Origin: an uncultured Bacteroidales bacterium
Lineage (GTDB): Bacteria; Bacteroidota; Bacteroidia; Bacteroidales; UBA932
NCBI GenBank assembly: GCA_944326365.1
Contig: CALVDR010000013.1
Location: 1-64,000, forward strand
Length of the DNA: 64,000 bases
Reading direction: 5' to 3'
Made by a program: the position numbers and the translations under genes. This document shows, piece by piece, positions 43,126 through 52,978 of this stretch (the stretch's first letter is position 1; each line of letters starts with the position of its first letter). The notes below the pieces were generated by a model. It saw only the letters and a list, made by a program, of their open reading frames with translations. It made no database searches and had not been told where the DNA came from.

Positions 43126-44409
43126 TCATTCGTATTTGTATGTGATTTTACTGTTGAATCCGCTTATCGGATCGGTATATTCCGCTTCGATGACATATCC
43201 GTCTTCATCAAATTTATAACTGATTCCCTTCCCATCGATGACGGTAGGGAGATTGACTGAAGTGCGGCCGGTAAATCCCATCGTCAAAGCGACTCTCAGG
43301 ATTTCGCTTTCAGTAGCAATGATGCTGACTGCGATGTCGGCACCGAATGGATTGTTGACAAGGGCCGGATCTCCGTAAGAACAGTCTATCCACATGTCTT
43401 CAAGAGATATGTTACCGTCAGTTACGGAAAGTTCGATGGTACCGGAGCTGCCGTTGCTTATGGCGTATGAGAGATAGCCTTCCGTGTCGTATTCCCATCC
43501 GAAAGTATAGCAGCCTTCGATTCCGCCTTGATATGTTTCGAAAGATGCAGACAGTACCTGTCCGTTCCGTTCTGCAAGTTTGAAACAGGAATAACCTGAT
43601 TCATCGGAAACAGGTTCGAAACCATATTCCGTATATGCCCCGGTTTCATCGCTTTTCTCAGAAGAATTCATGGAATATTCCTCAAATCCCGTTACATTCC
43701 CATCTTCATCACGGCTCATGGTCAGATTATAGGAATGCTGGTACAGGGCCATGTCGGTAGCTATATCATATTGTATACCCATCAACTGTTTATGGGCGGT
43801 GATGAAAAATCTGTCACTTATGACGGTTTCTTTTCCTCCCTGTTCTATGGAAAGCGTGAATTTTCCACGCGGACCGTCTTCCGGGACATGGACTGTGATA
43901 TAATTGTTCCCGCTATGTTCAAAGTCAAGTTCTGCCTTTGAGCCGTCCTGGCCGTCACTGATATATACTGTGGCGTACCCGGAAAGCCCGGTACCGGATA
44001 TGGTGAAACTTTCTCCTGGAATACAGTATTCCGGGACATCGCTGATTATAATGTCGGTAGCGGTCATGTTTACGGATATTTTACCTGTTTCTATCCGTTT
44101 CCCGTCCTGTTCCACTACTATCGTATATTCTCCGGTCGCTGTCACCGTGAAGAAGAAGCCAGAAGCGGTGACAGTGACGTTATCCACCGGTATCAGCTTC
44201 CCTGACGCATCCTCAAGCCAGAACGAGGCATCAGGGGAAATGCCGTCACAGATGATGATGACATCTTCTCCTGCCATATAGGAGTTTCCGGACGGGAATA
44301 TTATTTCCGGATTCCCGGTACCTGTCGCGCCTGTGCCGTCCGTCTGTTTTTCACAGGAAACGGCTGCCGTCAGAAGCAGTACTGAAAGTATGTATGGGAT
44401 TCTCTTCAT
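43126..44409 (-). CDS. Lipoprotein with IPT/TIG-like repeats
   Basis: A 427-residue lipoprotein (MKRIPYIL, lipobox AAVSC). Residues about 30-215 contain two immunoglobulin-like beta segments of IPT/TIG style (IIFPSGNSYMAGEDVIIIC; CIPGESFTISGTGLSG). The C-terminal 210 residues resemble YD-type or DUF4595-like beta repeats (GNVTGFEEYSMN, YDTEGYLSYAISN, FDEDGYVIEAEY). It has no catalytic motif and probably binds a surface ligand. It lies 58 bp after the thioredoxin gene, and no promoter box is visible in that gap. Confidence 0.6.
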   Translation of the reverse strand: MKRIPYILSVLLLTAAVSCEKQTDGTGATGTGNPEIIFPSGNSYMAGEDVIIICDGISPDASFWLEDASGKLIPVDNVTVTASGFFFTVTATGEYTIVVEQDGKRIETGKISVNMTATDIIISDVPEYCIPGESFTISGTGLSGYATVYISDGQDGSKAELDFEHSGNNYITVHVPEDGPRGKFTLSIEQGGKETVISDRFFITAHKQLMGIQYDIATDMALYQHSYNLTMSRDEDGNVTGFEEYSMNSSEKSDETGAYTEYGFEPVSDESGYSCFKLAERNGQVLSASFETYQGGIEGCYTFGWEYDTEGYLSYAISNGSSGTIELSVTDGNISLEDMWIDCSYGDPALVNNPFGADIAVSIIATESEILRVALTMGFTGRTSVNLPTVIDGKGISYKFDEDGYVIEAEYTDPISGFNSKITYKYE

Positions 44410-44467
44410 TTCAGGTCTGTATTGTCAATTCTTTTAATCCGGTTTGTCTGGAACAGTTTCACTGGAG

Positions 44468-45820
44468 TTATATCCCTTCCAGTTCAGACAGGAATTTCTC
44501 CGTATTTTCGGAAGAAGGTCTCGTCATTTCAGGATTTATGATCCGTCCTTCCTTGTCCAGCATGATGAACCGTGGTATGCTTCTGATTCCGTATGCAGTC
44601 GCGAAATCGCTGTCTCCGCCGAGGTACAGCTGTATGCCCGGCATCTCCCCGCTGCGTACTTTCTCTTCCCATTTGCCTTTGTCTGCATCCACGGAAAGCC
44701 CCACGAAAGCTATCTCCCGGCCCTCGAACTTCTTTTCGAGTTCCATGAGATAGGGTACCTCCATCATGCAAGGCCGGCACCATGTCGCCCATACATCGAT
44801 GTACACGTATTTTCCCCTGAATTCAGCCAGACTGTGGAGTTTCCCGTCGATATCCTGTGCTGAGAAGTCCGGGGACATCTTTCCAGGTTTTTTCCTGTCC
44901 CATTTGTCGCATTTGGCATCGAATATCGCAGTCATGACAGGGTCTGTGACGTATGTGCGGTATATATTCACCATATCCTGGATTCCGTCAGTCCCGAAAT
45001 TGTCTACATAAGGCACGGCGATGTGATGCAGAAGTGCCTCTCTGACCTTGTCGTCGGAGCAGTTCCCGGCTATGTACCTCATTTCAGCCGTCAGCTTCGG
45101 ATACAGGTCATTCTCTTCACGGCTTCCGGCGTCCAGCACGTGAGCCCCTTCGCACATGAATTCCCTGTATTCGTCAATATCTGCATACATGGGATTCACG
45201 ACCCAATAGCTGCGGATGACATCATAGTATCCTTCATCCGGACGGTATCCGGTGTCGGCGGCCATGATGACATGGGCCATCGGGTACATCAGCAGTTGCA
45301 GCCCGTATGAATATCTGATCCTCGCCTCTTCCATTTCAGGGAAATTTCCCGTTCCTTTCAGGTCTCTGGCGCGGACCAGTTGCAGAGCTTCATCGGTCTT
45401 CTTGAGTATCCTGTCGTAAAATTCACCGAATTCCAGGGCATAGTCCCCGTCCGGAAGGGCTGTCAATGTGACGGTATTCAGGTATTCCACAGCCGGAGCC
45501 TTGTCACCTTCGAACCTGAATGTCCCTGCGAAATCTTTCCCGTCGAAGCTGATCACCGGCCTGTCTCCGTTTTCCATGTATATGACTTTCATCTCCGTGC
45601 CGTAGAATACTCTGGCATAGGCGGCATCCATCCCCTCCAGAATCAGTTCGCCATGTCCGAGGCTGTCCAGTCCTGTTTCATGGACTTCGTTGCGGCAGAC
45701 TACGGCCACGTTTCCGGAAACCGGATCCGAGACTTCGAAAACCAGTCTGATATCATTTTTCTGGGAGCAGCTTGCCGCTGCAATGGCCATGGCTGCCAGA
45801 ACCGGTACTATCTTTCTCAT
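44468..45820 (-). CDS. TlpA-like thioredoxin lipoprotein
   Basis: A 450-residue lipoprotein (lipobox AAASC). The N-terminal 310 residues are helical and beta-rich without a clear family, similar in layout to DUF4369/DUF5106-type heads. The C-terminal 140 residues are a TlpA/AhpC-type thioredoxin domain with SPDFSAQDIDGK, the active site WATWCRPCMME and the cis-proline region IRSIPRFIMLD. It acts in the envelope as a disulfide reductase. Found in the Sus-like operon, so it may reduce a ligand or keep operon lipoproteins reduced; that is inference. Confidence 0.82.
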   Translation of the reverse strand: MRKIVPVLAAMAIAAASCSQKNDIRLVFEVSDPVSGNVAVVCRNEVHETGLDSLGHGELILEGMDAAYARVFYGTEMKVIYMENGDRPVISFDGKDFAGTFRFEGDKAPAVEYLNTVTLTALPDGDYALEFGEFYDRILKKTDEALQLVRARDLKGTGNFPEMEEARIRYSYGLQLLMYPMAHVIMAADTGYRPDEGYYDVIRSYWVVNPMYADIDEYREFMCEGAHVLDAGSREENDLYPKLTAEMRYIAGNCSDDKVREALLHHIAVPYVDNFGTDGIQDMVNIYRTYVTDPVMTAIFDAKCDKWDRKKPGKMSPDFSAQDIDGKLHSLAEFRGKYVYIDVWATWCRPCMMEVPYLMELEKKFEGREIAFVGLSVDADKGKWEEKVRSGEMPGIQLYLGGDSDFATAYGIRSIPRFIMLDKEGRIINPEMTRPSSENTEKFLSELEGI

Positions 45821-45851
45821 GTCAATAAGTTTATGTCAATGAATTCCTTCC

Positions 45852-47432
45852 TCAATATATCCTTTCCTTGTATGTGGCATCGGCTATACGTCCGAACCCC
45901 CTGTAGACTTCCGAAGGTACTGCACCGGAGAAATCCCCTTCGCTGAGATACCCTTCATATATCCTCAATATCCCTTCGCCCTCAGCCGTCTCGCTGCCTA
46001 CCACCAGATCGTAACGTTTCCGGCTGTTGCCGGCATTCTGGTACAGATTGAATTTCAGGCAGGTGATATCCTCGCCCGGAAGTTCGAACTGCAGCTGTGC
46101 CACAGCAGGATTCTCCGACAGATCCGTCCTGTAGACTTTCCCTCCGGCAGCATGATACATGTAGCTTCTCAAGGAACTGAATGCATACAGATTTCCGGCA
46201 TCCGTTATCCCTTCGCAGCCCGAGATATCCGTGAATGACGCTTTCCCGAGCACGTAGGTGCAGTCCGCATATACCAGCATGTCTCCGCACTGGATACCGT
46301 AGACATAGCGTCTGTCCCCGTCGGCCAGAATGGTATATGTCACGCCCATGGAAGCGTTGCCAGGGTCGTAGCATGTGTTTTCCATGTAGACATAGCCGTA
46401 ACCTTGCGGGTATTCGAACTGTACGGTTTCCACTACTCCTTCGGCTCCGTCTTTCCCTGCAGTCTGTTCTTCCGCTATTTCACCCATGGCATCCATATCC
46501 TGGAGAGGGGCATAACCTCCTATGTCATCCAGAAGCGGACAGTAAGCCATGAACTTGCCGTGGTCCGTGTCATACAGAAGATAGATCGCGGCATATATGC
46601 TGGAGGCGAGGACATTGGCCCCGATCACAGGGGCCACCCTGAACCCCTCGTTTACGGCACTGCCGTACAGTCCGCTGACACCGAGGACTTCACAGTAGTA
46701 GGCATCGGAGCCGCTGATCGCCATTTTCCCGACTCCGGAACATACGATGGAGTGCGGAACCAGATCTGTTCCGGCCCCCGATTCATAGGACAGGGAATAT
46801 TCCTCCGCCCATTCGAAGGAATCCTTCCCCAGCCGTGTGGCCCCGTCATCGGTGAGCAGGTAATACGGAGAAGATTCGTCGGTCATCCTTGAAAGCCACT
46901 GGATTTTCCTCGGTCCGTGGTATGCCGGCATGCCGTTTTCCCTGTTCTGCTCCAGTATGTCAGTATAGGTCTCTCCAGTGACTTCCGACACGAAACCAAG
47001 CCTGGCGGCCCCTTCCGTATCGGAATACAGCACCATCCATCCTTCCGACAGGGACGAATTTACGGTCAGCGAAGCGGAAGTCCTCCAGAAAATGCCCGTT
47101 TCCTTTTCCGTGAGAGTATAGTACATGGAATATGCTCCCGGAGAGAGTGTCACCCTGTATTCGAGATTACGCTCTGTGGAGAGGACGGTCTCGGCGTTGT
47201 CATTGTTCCGGTCTATCACTTTCCATTCATATGTGTAGTCTTCTTCCGGAAGGCCTCCTTCTATCACTGGCGTGACAGTCAGTGTGTTGAAGGTGAGCAC
47301 CTCATAGCTTTCTGAGATGCCGCCTACCTGCGGACCTTCCAGATCCGTGTATTCATAGTTGCCGAGGTCTCTGGCGCAAGATATCGCCAGGGCGGCCGCA
47401 GCGCATGCAGATATGTATCCAAACAGTTTCAT
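45852..47432 (-). CDS. PKD-like family surface lipoprotein
   Basis: A 526-residue lipoprotein (MKLFGYIS, lipobox LAISC). It starts with the RDLGNYEYTD segment of PKD-like (PF16407-type) lipoproteins; residues about 60-125 form an Ig/PKD-like domain (YEWKVIDRNN), and the rest has a repeated beta-propeller-like pattern (SEGWMVLYSDTEG, YYLLTDDGATRL, SYMYHAAGGKVYR). Proteins of this kind sit next to SusCD pairs and DUF4843 lipoproteins and are thought to bind ligand on the cell surface. It is 31 bp upstream of the thioredoxin gene. Confidence 0.75.
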   Translation of the reverse strand: MKLFGYISACAAAALAISCARDLGNYEYTDLEGPQVGGISESYEVLTFNTLTVTPVIEGGLPEEDYTYEWKVIDRNNDNAETVLSTERNLEYRVTLSPGAYSMYYTLTEKETGIFWRTSASLTVNSSLSEGWMVLYSDTEGAARLGFVSEVTGETYTDILEQNRENGMPAYHGPRKIQWLSRMTDESSPYYLLTDDGATRLGKDSFEWAEEYSLSYESGAGTDLVPHSIVCSGVGKMAISGSDAYYCEVLGVSGLYGSAVNEGFRVAPVIGANVLASSIYAAIYLLYDTDHGKFMAYCPLLDDIGGYAPLQDMDAMGEIAEEQTAGKDGAEGVVETVQFEYPQGYGYVYMENTCYDPGNASMGVTYTILADGDRRYVYGIQCGDMLVYADCTYVLGKASFTDISGCEGITDAGNLYAFSSLRSYMYHAAGGKVYRTDLSENPAVAQLQFELPGEDITCLKFNLYQNAGNSRKRYDLVVGSETAEGEGILRIYEGYLSEGDFSGAVPSEVYRGFGRIADATYKERIY

Positions 47433-47437
47433 TTCCT

Positions 47438-48196
47438 TCAGAATTCTATAGGATTGCCGGTGTCAGGGTCGATGATATCCTTGTCATAGTCCCCGCTGTC
47501 CATTTTCTCCGACTCCTTTTCTATATAGTTCCGGATCTCTTCAAGAATGAACATCTGCCGCGGCAGGGTCATGACGGCAGCGTCGTTGAAATCATCGGGA
47601 TCTATTTCCAGGACCTTGCATATCAGGTTGAATTTCGCCTGGGAGAATTCGCCCAGGACATTTTCTTCCCATGCTGCCGGAGCTGACGTGAACATGTCCG
47701 AAAACACTATGCAGTGACGGATGACGGATGCCGTGTCTGCTGTCTGGACCATGTCGGTGAGAGCCAGCGAGAAGTATTCGTTTGCATGCAGCTCCAGCGT
47801 GATGTCCTTTTCTGCACTTTTCAGTCCTTCTGTCCTGAGCAGGGTGACGGTGTATGTGAAAGAATATTCTCCTGCCGGCATCACGGCCTTTTCAGGCAGA
47901 ATATAGTCGGTCCCTTCCGCCGCATTGTCAGAAGACACTGATATGTCCACAGACCGGTCGAAGTCTGCGGCCCTTCCCAGAAGCTGCACTGAAACAGGGA
48001 CTTCCATACGCGTCTCTTCCAGAGGCTCGTAGACAAAAGTGACATCGGTGGTGTCCGTCAGGACATTCCCGGTTCCGCGGTTGTTGAAATAGACGGCGTC
48101 TATTTCATCGAAATAGTCCGGGTGCCGTTCATCGCAGGCGGCTGTGACTGCAGCCGTCAGGACCAGGGCCGGAAATATGTTTTTCAAGTTCATCAT
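47438..48196 (-). CDS. DUF4843-type lipoprotein
   Basis: A 252-residue lipoprotein (start MMNLKNIFPAL, lipobox VTAAC). After the cysteine, AVYFNNR and a TTDVTFVY segment introduce a beta-sandwich with DYILPEKAVMPAGEYSF; this is the layout of DUF4843 surface lipoproteins encoded after SusD. The C-terminal 60 residues are helical. The in-frame start at 48205 is a TTG, so the ATG at 48196 is used; five bases then separate it from susD. Likely an accessory ligand-binding protein. Confidence 0.75.
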   Translation of the reverse strand: MMNLKNIFPALVLTAAVTAACDERHPDYFDEIDAVYFNNRGTGNVLTDTTDVTFVYEPLEETRMEVPVSVQLLGRAADFDRSVDISVSSDNAAEGTDYILPEKAVMPAGEYSFTYTVTLLRTEGLKSAEKDITLELHANEYFSLALTDMVQTADTASVIRHCIVFSDMFTSAPAAWEENVLGEFSQAKFNLICKVLEIDPDDFNDAAVMTLPRQMFILEEIRNYIEKESEKMDSGDYDKDIIDPDTGNPIEF

Positions 48197-48201
48197 TTCT
48201 G

Positions 48202-49656
48202 TCAATTTTCTGTTTCTGACTGAGGCAGCGGCACTGTGAAAATCGCATCGCTTGCCTGAGGATTCTCTCCGTCAGCGGAGAAAAGCACCCTGGTGAACAT
48301 CCTCTTGTACATGAAGAAGAGCTGCCCTTCTCCATAAAGTTCACGGATGTATTCATACTGCAGAAGATCACGCGTGAGTTCCGTAAGCATGGCCACGCCT
48401 CTGTTCGAACGCAGTGTATTCACGTATGACAGGCCTCCCGAAATATCATCGGACTGGCATTCGGCAGCTATCAGGTACATCTCGCCGAGCCTGATGAGAG
48501 GTACCATGGTGTTCCGGATGTCTCCCGTATTCACCATATCCGAGTATTTGTAGAAATAGCTCTTCCCGCCTGTAGTCCTCCAGTTCACCAGATACCGGTA
48601 GTCATATCTGCTTCCTCCGGTATCCACGCCTCCGAAGATGCGGTCGGAGAAGAGACCGCCTTCCATGGTGAACACATAGTTCGGCAGCCTGCTCGGATCG
48701 AAATACGAATCGAATATCGTTTCCCTCTGGCTGTCTGTGAGGGCGAATATCACCTCGGATGAAAATATCCTGTCCGGGTCATCCGGAGATCCTGTCACCA
48801 GGGATCTGTCCACGAAAGGAAATACTCCCTCATTGCCAGCCTTGATCACTTCCTCGGCATATTTCAGCGCTTCAGCCTTGTCTCCAGTCCACAGATAGGC
48901 CCGGGCCAGCAGACCGCATACCGCGAAATAGTTCAGGCGCAGATTCCTGTAGCAAAGGAATGTATCGGTATTCCCTTCGGACGGTCCTTCCATCCTGGTC
49001 CCTTCAGTCCTGACGGGGTCTACGGAAAGCAGCACCCTCGCTTCGTTGAGGTCGGCTATCACCAGGGCGGCCGCTTCGGATGCAGGCAGTACGGCATGAG
49101 GTGTTCCGTCGTATTCCGTATAGTACGGTATTGCCGCAGCATGAGGATTCCTCGAATATACCGGTCCGAACAGTCTCAGCATGTCGAAGTGCAGCATTGC
49201 CCGCAGGGCCAGAGCCTCTCCTTTCACTATATAGTATCCCTCTCCGGAAAATATATCTTTCCTGTCGTCTATCCCGGCCAGCAGCAGGTTGCAGTCCAAT
49301 ATCAGTTCGTATGCCTTGTTCCATGTCTCGTTCAGCCTCGTCCTCCAGTATTCCGTCCCGTACCGGTAAGATGCGATGTCGCTGTAGTTTCCCCACACTG
49401 CGCCGTCAGAGCCCATCTCGTATGCCCCGCCCATGATTTCGATCATTTCGACCGACAGGGCGCCGCCGTAGAGCATGTCGTCGTTCAGCTCAATGTAGAT
49501 TCCGTTCAGCAGCTGCCTGAATCCGGCTTCCGTAGACATCAGATCGTCTTCCGCTATCTCGTCATAAGGCTGCACGTCCAGCCATTTCCCGCAGCTGCAG
49601 GTCAGGATGGCGGCTGTCACCGCCAATATCGTTGTCTTTATGTTCGTTCTTGCCAT
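48202..49656 (-). CDS. SusD-like substrate-binding lipoprotein
   Basis: A 484-residue RagB/SusD lipoprotein (lipobox LTCSC) that caps the SusC channel on the cell surface. The N-terminal WLDVQPYDEI, LLNGIYIEL and the helical core with KGEALALRAMLHFDMLRLFG are typical, as are AYLWTGDKAEALKYAEE and IPLIRLGEMYLIAAEC (here preceded by TMVP). The ATG at 49656 is used in place of a TTG at 49674. It lies 36 bp after susC. No aromatic sugar-binding platform can be judged by eye. Confidence 0.9.
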   Translation of the reverse strand: MARTNIKTTILAVTAAILTCSCGKWLDVQPYDEIAEDDLMSTEAGFRQLLNGIYIELNDDMLYGGALSVEMIEIMGGAYEMGSDGAVWGNYSDIASYRYGTEYWRTRLNETWNKAYELILDCNLLLAGIDDRKDIFSGEGYYIVKGEALALRAMLHFDMLRLFGPVYSRNPHAAAIPYYTEYDGTPHAVLPASEAAALVIADLNEARVLLSVDPVRTEGTRMEGPSEGNTDTFLCYRNLRLNYFAVCGLLARAYLWTGDKAEALKYAEEVIKAGNEGVFPFVDRSLVTGSPDDPDRIFSSEVIFALTDSQRETIFDSYFDPSRLPNYVFTMEGGLFSDRIFGGVDTGGSRYDYRYLVNWRTTGGKSYFYKYSDMVNTGDIRNTMVPLIRLGEMYLIAAECQSDDISGGLSYVNTLRSNRGVAMLTELTRDLLQYEYIRELYGEGQLFFMYKRMFTRVLFSADGENPQASDAIFTVPLPQSETEN

Positions 49657-49692
49657 AATCTTCCGACGCTTCAAATCTGTTTCATCCTGCGG

Positions 49693-52600
49693 CTAGAATG
49701 TCAGTCCTACGGACAATGACACCGTCCTTGCGAAAGGGTAGTCCGTACCACGTTCCACCCGGACAGATGACAGCCTGAACAAGTCGCTCATGCTCAGCTG
49801 GACTGACATGGCCCCCATCTTCATCTTTCTGACTATCCTGTCGGGAAATTCGTACCCTATATAGAATGATTCCCCGGTGAAAGTGTTCTCGTCCATCACG
49901 AACCTCGATGATTTGGACGTAGTCTGCACCAATGAGATACCCTTGAAGTATGCCTCCCTGTTGGTCGTGGACCAGCGGTCATACAGAGCGCGTCTGTCCT
50001 GGTTCCTGTATACATCTTCGGTGCCTATGTTCTCCACTTTCTGGAAAAGGGAAGTGTTGAATATCTGTCCTCCTATCTGATACCTGAAGTAGCAGCCGAG
50101 CGACAGTCCCTTGTAATAGAATGTCGTACCCAGAATACCTTCGATATCCGGCTCTGTATCTCCTACCACGACTTCGTCATCGGCATCGTAGGTGAACGAA
50201 TATGTCCCGTCCTTTTTTATGAAGAGTTCGCGTCCGGTAGCCGGGTCGATTCCGGCGGAGCGGACGGCCCATATTGCAGTAGGGCTTCCTCCGTCATAAT
50301 ATCTGGTAGTCCCTGCAAGTGACGCCTTGCCTTCTTCGTTCAGTTCGCTGAACGAGTCCCCGATGTCTGCATACCTCGACCTGGAACTTGTGGCATTGAT
50401 GCTGATGTTCCAGTTTATGCCTTCATACGGTCTGTATACCGGGGAAATCTTGAAGGTAGCCTCCCAGCCGTGGGTCTTCTGTGCTCCCGCGTTCATGGCT
50501 ATGCTGGTCACTCCCATGGAACCTTTCGTAGTGATGATGGCCAGAAGGGGGTCGGTGTTCTTCCAGTAATAGTCGAAAGTGAGGTTTATCCTGTCCTCCC
50601 AGAACGTGACATCCGTACCGATGTCCGTGTTTATGGTCTCCTGCCATCCCAGGCCCGGATTCCCCAGTTCGTTCAGTATCACTCCGGTACCGAATATGTT
50701 GCTCGGGCTGTTGAACATATACGTGGTGAAGGCCCGGTATGAAGAAAAGTTCTGGTTCCCGGGATTTCCGATGGACCCCCTGATTTTGAGCATGGAGAAG
50801 AATCCGTTCTGTTCCATGAAACTTTCCTTGTGTATGTTCCATCCGAGCCCCACCGACCACGTGTTCCTGAAACGGTTCTCCGTGCCGAAGAGGGAAGTGC
50901 CGTCGAGCCTGTAGTTGAAATCCAGCAGATATCTTTCGTCGTAGGCGTAGCCGCCGTTGATATAGAAACTGGCTGCCCTCTGCGTGCCGAGGTCATAGCT
51001 TGGCGTATCGCCGTCAGGGTAATTGTTCGCGAAGGACGGGGCTCCGAACTGGTCATCGGTAAAGCCATTGGCTGAATAGCCGAAAGATTCGGTATTGTCA
51101 TGGCTGAAATTGAAGCCTCCGACAGCGTTCACAGAGTGCCTGCCGCCTATCAGTTTTCCGAAAGTGATGGCCGCGTCCCCTTCGTAGCTGAGATTTTTGC
51201 CCATGGTATGGGTGTACAGGCCTTTCTCAGTCTCTTCCAGGTCATCGAACTGCGTATGGAGAGGTGAGAGTCTGGTCTGCGAGTCATCGTCAGTCTTCGT
51301 GATTCCGAATTTGGCCCTGAATCTCAGCCAGTCCTTCATGAACCATTCGAAGATGAAGTTGTTCGTGAACCCGAAGTTTTCGGAGACGTCATAATTGTTC
51401 AGCGAAGCGTTCCACAGCGGATTGCTGACAGGGTAGTCATCGGAGCCTTCTTCCGGATAGTAGAGATACTTGTCCACACCTCCGTCTGCATTGTATTTCT
51501 TGTAGTACGGATTGGCATCAGCATACTCCTGGAAGGAAACTGCCGGATTTTCGGAGTCTATGTAGTTTATGGTCAGTTTGTTGCTGAACTGGAACTTCCC
51601 TGTCCTGTATATCAGGTCGATGTTTCCTTCGAAGGTCTGGCGGCCGGAACCTTTCATCACGCCCTGGGTATTCCCGTAGCTCAGACCGATGCCGTACCGT
51701 ATCTTCTCTTCGCCTCCCTCGGCGTAGATATTGTGCTTGTGCGTGAAGCCTGTCCTGATCGGCTCGCTGAGCCAATACGTATCCACTCCCTCAGCTATAT
51801 TCTTCAGCCTGTCGTTGTACAGGCCGTCAAGTCTCAGCTGGTTGAAACTGTCCCCGTTCCCGTCAGTGTATACTCCTGCCAGACGTTCGAATTCGAGCTT
51901 TTCCCTCGAATTCATCAGATTGTAGTCGGTCAGGTCTGCGATGGAGACACTGAAGTCGCCTTTGTATGACACTTGCAGGCGGCCGCGGGCCGGAGCCTTC
52001 GTCTCGATGACCACGACTCCGTTTGCCGCCTTTGAACCATATATTGCCGTGGATGCGGCATCCTTCAGAATGGTCACTGAAGCGACCCTGTTCATGTTCA
52101 GGTTCATGACAGTTTCCAGCGTCGTCTCGAATCCGTCGAGAATGAACAGTGGCTGGTTCGGGTCTGTGCCGTATTCCTCTTTCAGTCCGGCCACGCTGGT
52201 CTTCCCGCGGATTTCTATGTCGGGCATTCTGTTCGGGTCTGAACCGAACTGGGTGTTTTCCATGATCTTGAAGGACGGATCCAGGGTCCTGAGGCTCTGG
52301 ATGACACTTGTCGTACCTATCTTTTTCAGTTCGTCGCCCTTGTATGTGGCGGAGGCTCCTGTAAAGCTTTCCTTCTTCCTTTCATATACACCTGTGACCA
52401 CCACGTCATCTATGGTCATGGCTGCCTCTTCCAGGCTCACACGTCTGAAATCGTCCCCGTTGCGGCCCGTGAATTCCATCGTCCTGGTCTCGAAACCTAC
52501 GAACGAGAATGTCACGCCGCATTCCCCGGAAGGGAGGCTGAGTGTGAAATTGCCGTCGGCATCAGTGAAAGTCCCGGCCATGGTTCCCTCCACATATACG

Positions 52601-52971
52601 GAAACTCCCGGTATAGGCAGCCCGTCCGAAGCGGAAAATACTCTTCCCGTTATCGATTCCTGCCGATGTCCTTCTTCGGAAGGGAGGATGACGATGGTCC
52701 TGTCGTCTATCCTGAATGTGAAACCTGTGCCGGCCAGGATTTCATACAGGATATCTTCCACTGGAGCATCACCTTCGGTGTCCAGATTCACAAGTCTGGT
52801 GCACTTGGCCAGTTCTCCGGAATTGTAGAAGAATTCGTAGCCGGTCTGTCTCCCTATTTCCTGCAGAGCTTCGGATACAGTGGCGTTGCTGATCCTTATA
52901 CGGGAATTCTGTGCTGCCATGCCTATGGCCGCAGCCAGTATCAGAAAGATGGTTATGATATGTTTCTTCAT
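49693..52971 (-). CDS. SusC-like TonB-dependent transporter with STN domain
   Basis: A 1092-residue outer-membrane importer. After the signal peptide (cleavage near MAAQN) comes an STN secretin/TonB short N-terminal domain (about residues 22-95), which passes a signal to the FecR anti-sigma factor. Next are a carboxypeptidase D regulatory-like plug extension (ITGRVFSASDGLPIPGVSVY), the plug (VVVTGVYERKKESFTGA, IEIRGKTSV, ILKDAASTAIYGSKAANGVV) and the 22-strand barrel. The last residues are SLSVGLTF, the usual aromatic end. The gene is 7 bp after fecR, so the sigma-FecR-SusC relay is encoded together. Confidence 0.95.
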   Translation of the reverse strand: MKKHIITIFLILAAAIGMAAQNSRIRISNATVSEALQEIGRQTGYEFFYNSGELAKCTRLVNLDTEGDAPVEDILYEILAGTGFTFRIDDRTIVILPSEEGHRQESITGRVFSASDGLPIPGVSVYVEGTMAGTFTDADGNFTLSLPSGECGVTFSFVGFETRTMEFTGRNGDDFRRVSLEEAAMTIDDVVVTGVYERKKESFTGASATYKGDELKKIGTTSVIQSLRTLDPSFKIMENTQFGSDPNRMPDIEIRGKTSVAGLKEEYGTDPNQPLFILDGFETTLETVMNLNMNRVASVTILKDAASTAIYGSKAANGVVVIETKAPARGRLQVSYKGDFSVSIADLTDYNLMNSREKLEFERLAGVYTDGNGDSFNQLRLDGLYNDRLKNIAEGVDTYWLSEPIRTGFTHKHNIYAEGGEEKIRYGIGLSYGNTQGVMKGSGRQTFEGNIDLIYRTGKFQFSNKLTINYIDSENPAVSFQEYADANPYYKKYNADGGVDKYLYYPEEGSDDYPVSNPLWNASLNNYDVSENFGFTNNFIFEWFMKDWLRFRAKFGITKTDDDSQTRLSPLHTQFDDLEETEKGLYTHTMGKNLSYEGDAAITFGKLIGGRHSVNAVGGFNFSHDNTESFGYSANGFTDDQFGAPSFANNYPDGDTPSYDLGTQRAASFYINGGYAYDERYLLDFNYRLDGTSLFGTENRFRNTWSVGLGWNIHKESFMEQNGFFSMLKIRGSIGNPGNQNFSSYRAFTTYMFNSPSNIFGTGVILNELGNPGLGWQETINTDIGTDVTFWEDRINLTFDYYWKNTDPLLAIITTKGSMGVTSIAMNAGAQKTHGWEATFKISPVYRPYEGINWNISINATSSRSRYADIGDSFSELNEEGKASLAGTTRYYDGGSPTAIWAVRSAGIDPATGRELFIKKDGTYSFTYDADDEVVVGDTEPDIEGILGTTFYYKGLSLGCYFRYQIGGQIFNTSLFQKVENIGTEDVYRNQDRRALYDRWSTTNREAYFKGISLVQTTSKSSRFVMDENTFTGESFYIGYEFPDRIVRKMKMGAMSVQLSMSDLFRLSSVRVERGTDYPFARTVSLSVGLTF

Positions 52972-52978
52972 CAGTCTG

